Positions 5,766 to 6,569 of a stretch of 6,569 nt of DNA are shown here, piece after piece (position 1 is the first letter of the stretch; every line of letters starts with the position of its first letter). The DNA is taken from assembly GCA_028694715.1 (NCBI GenBank), contig JAQVKJ010000077.1, positions 1 through 6,569 of the forward strand, in the 5' to 3' direction. This DNA is from Weeksellaceae bacterium. Its GTDB lineage: Bacteria; Bacteroidota; Bacteroidia; Flavobacteriales; Weeksellaceae. The notes under the pieces are model-generated. The model did no database searches, was not told the origin of the DNA, and saw only the letters and a program-made list of their open reading frames with translations. Both the position numbers and the translations under genes were made by a program.

Positions 5766-6569
5766 TTATTTCTTTGTAATTGTCATGGTTGCATTTCCGG
5801 CTGCGGGAATGATTTGCACCATTTTTTCGGCCGATTTTGTTTTTGGATTGATCCACATGGTTGTTTTGTCAGCAGGATTTTCTACTGAAACTATTTCCAC
5901 TTTGAAGCAATCGGCATTGTTTATTTTTTCGGTTCCGTTTACTTTCAGGCTCACTTGTTTGGACTTTGCAGTCATCACATCCGGTACAAGGAAGGAAAGT
6001 TCGTAGCCATCTTCGAGCGGTAGTCCGGCAATGAGCAAGTCATAGCCTGCTCCGTCGCTCAGGTATGCACCTTCCATTGGAATTTCAATGTTTTGTCCCA
6101 TGGCGTTCATTGAAACTTTGTTTTTTTCAAATTTGATTGGAATCTGCATTCCCATTTGTTCAATGTCCCGTTTTACAGGCATAAATTCCGGTGTAAATTC
6201 AATTTCGTCCACCGAATTTCCCATTGCACCCGATGAACTGTCTTTGATCAACCAGTTGTTTTCTGATTTTGAAATCGTCCGGGTCATTTCCATCTCGATG
6301 CTTTGTCCTTGAACTTCTAATAGAATTCCGTAATTCGTTGTTCCTTCTTTTAATTCATTGCTGATTTTCGGCAAAACGGAAACTGCTTCCATTTTTTCGG
6401 CGGGTGTATAGGTTACCGTATTGATGTCCACGGTTATTTCTTCCAATCTATCGGCCACATCCTGCGGCATGTCTTTTTGATATCGACCGCCAATCACTTC
6501 TGAAAGGAATTTTTCAATTTCGGCAATCATTGCCATATTGTTTACTGGTTTTGCAAATCCATGTCCTTC
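5766..6569 (-). CDS. S9 (prolyl oligopeptidase-like) peptidase, C-terminal part with a beta-rich tail; 5' end outside the window
   Basis: The reading frame is open to the right edge of the window, giving 267 visible residues. The first residues, [11 protein letters not shown], followed by an amphipathic helix and [10 protein letters not shown], match the end of the alpha/beta-hydrolase domain of S9 peptidases, where the His of EGHGF is the catalytic His (codon 6561-6563). The Ser and Asp of the triad must lie beyond the window. A Met at 6536 could be mistaken for the start, but it falls within this motif. After about residue 30 comes a tail of some 235 residues, unusual for S9 enzymes. It is rich in predicted beta strands, with [14 protein letters not shown] and TTMWINPKT near the end; this resembles DUF3108-like or lipoprotein-carrier-like beta folds, at moderate confidence. 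Such peptidases are often exported in Bacteroidota, but the N-terminus is not available. A terminator follows. Confidence 0.8.
   Translation of the reverse strand, partial: EGHGFAKPVNNMAMIAEIEKFLSEVIGGRYQKDMPQDVADRLEEITVDINTVTYTPAEKMEAVSVLPKISNELKEGTTNYGILLEVQGQSIEMEMTRTISKSENNWLIKDSSSGAMGNSVDEIEFTPEFMPVKRDIEQMGMQIPIKFEKNKVSMNAMGQNIEIPMEGAYLSDGAGYDLLIAGLPLEDGYELSFLVPDVMTAKSKQVSLKVNGTEKINNADCFKVEIVSVENPADKTTMWINPKTKSAEKMVQIIPAAGNATMTITKK

Noticed and set aside
5766..6536. A complete 256-residue hypothetical protein starting at the Met at 6536
   Set aside because: The frame continues upstream to the window edge and encodes [11 protein letters not shown], the S9 peptidase His motif, so the Met is internal.

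Overview
This window looks like chromosomal DNA from a member of the Bacteroidota, most likely class Flavobacteriia. The evidence is the sdhC-sdhA-sdhB order of a menaquinone-type (class B) succinate dehydrogenase, promoter boxes of the TAnnTTTG type with no classical Shine-Dalgarno sequences, and proteins of a flavobacterial character. Sampled stretches of the sdh genes are about 45% G+C. The genus cannot be named from the sequence alone.

Layout, left to right. At 108-782 (+) is a DUF2461/TIGR02453 protein of unknown function, preceded by a 14-bp stem-loop. A hairpin at 891-926 separates it from a convergent beta-carbonic anhydrase gene (948-1574, -). The rest is also on the minus strand, so transcription runs from right to left. 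The 5'-truncated end of an S9-family (prolyl oligopeptidase-like) peptidase gene lies at 5766-6569 and ends at a terminator (5702-5744). Next come a good flavobacterial promoter with a palindrome over its -33 box (5626-5658), sdhC (4916-5596), sdhA (2899-4914, one base after the sdhC stop), a foreign-looking cassette, sdhB (1643-2410), and an intrinsic terminator (1591-1623). The carbonic anhydrase gene follows.

The sdh genes encode a complete complex II: a five-helix di-heme cytochrome b anchor, a flavoprotein with the FAD-linking His, and an iron-sulfur subunit with all 11 cluster cysteines. The complex links succinate oxidation in the TCA cycle to menaquinone reduction, or runs in reverse as fumarate reductase.

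The most interesting object is the cassette between sdhA and sdhB (about 2425-2908). It is an AT-rich gene (about 27% G+C) for a four-helix-bundle protein of the 23S rRNA intervening-sequence (S23/IVP, TIGR02436) family. On each side is an array of six degenerate heptads built on ACTAA, and the two arrays are inverted relative to each other. One array starts at the sdhA stop codon; the other supplies the cassette gene's own last codons and stop. In the sdh mRNA the arms could pair into a long hairpin with the gene in its loop. This resembles rRNA intervening sequences, but it sits inside a protein-coding operon.
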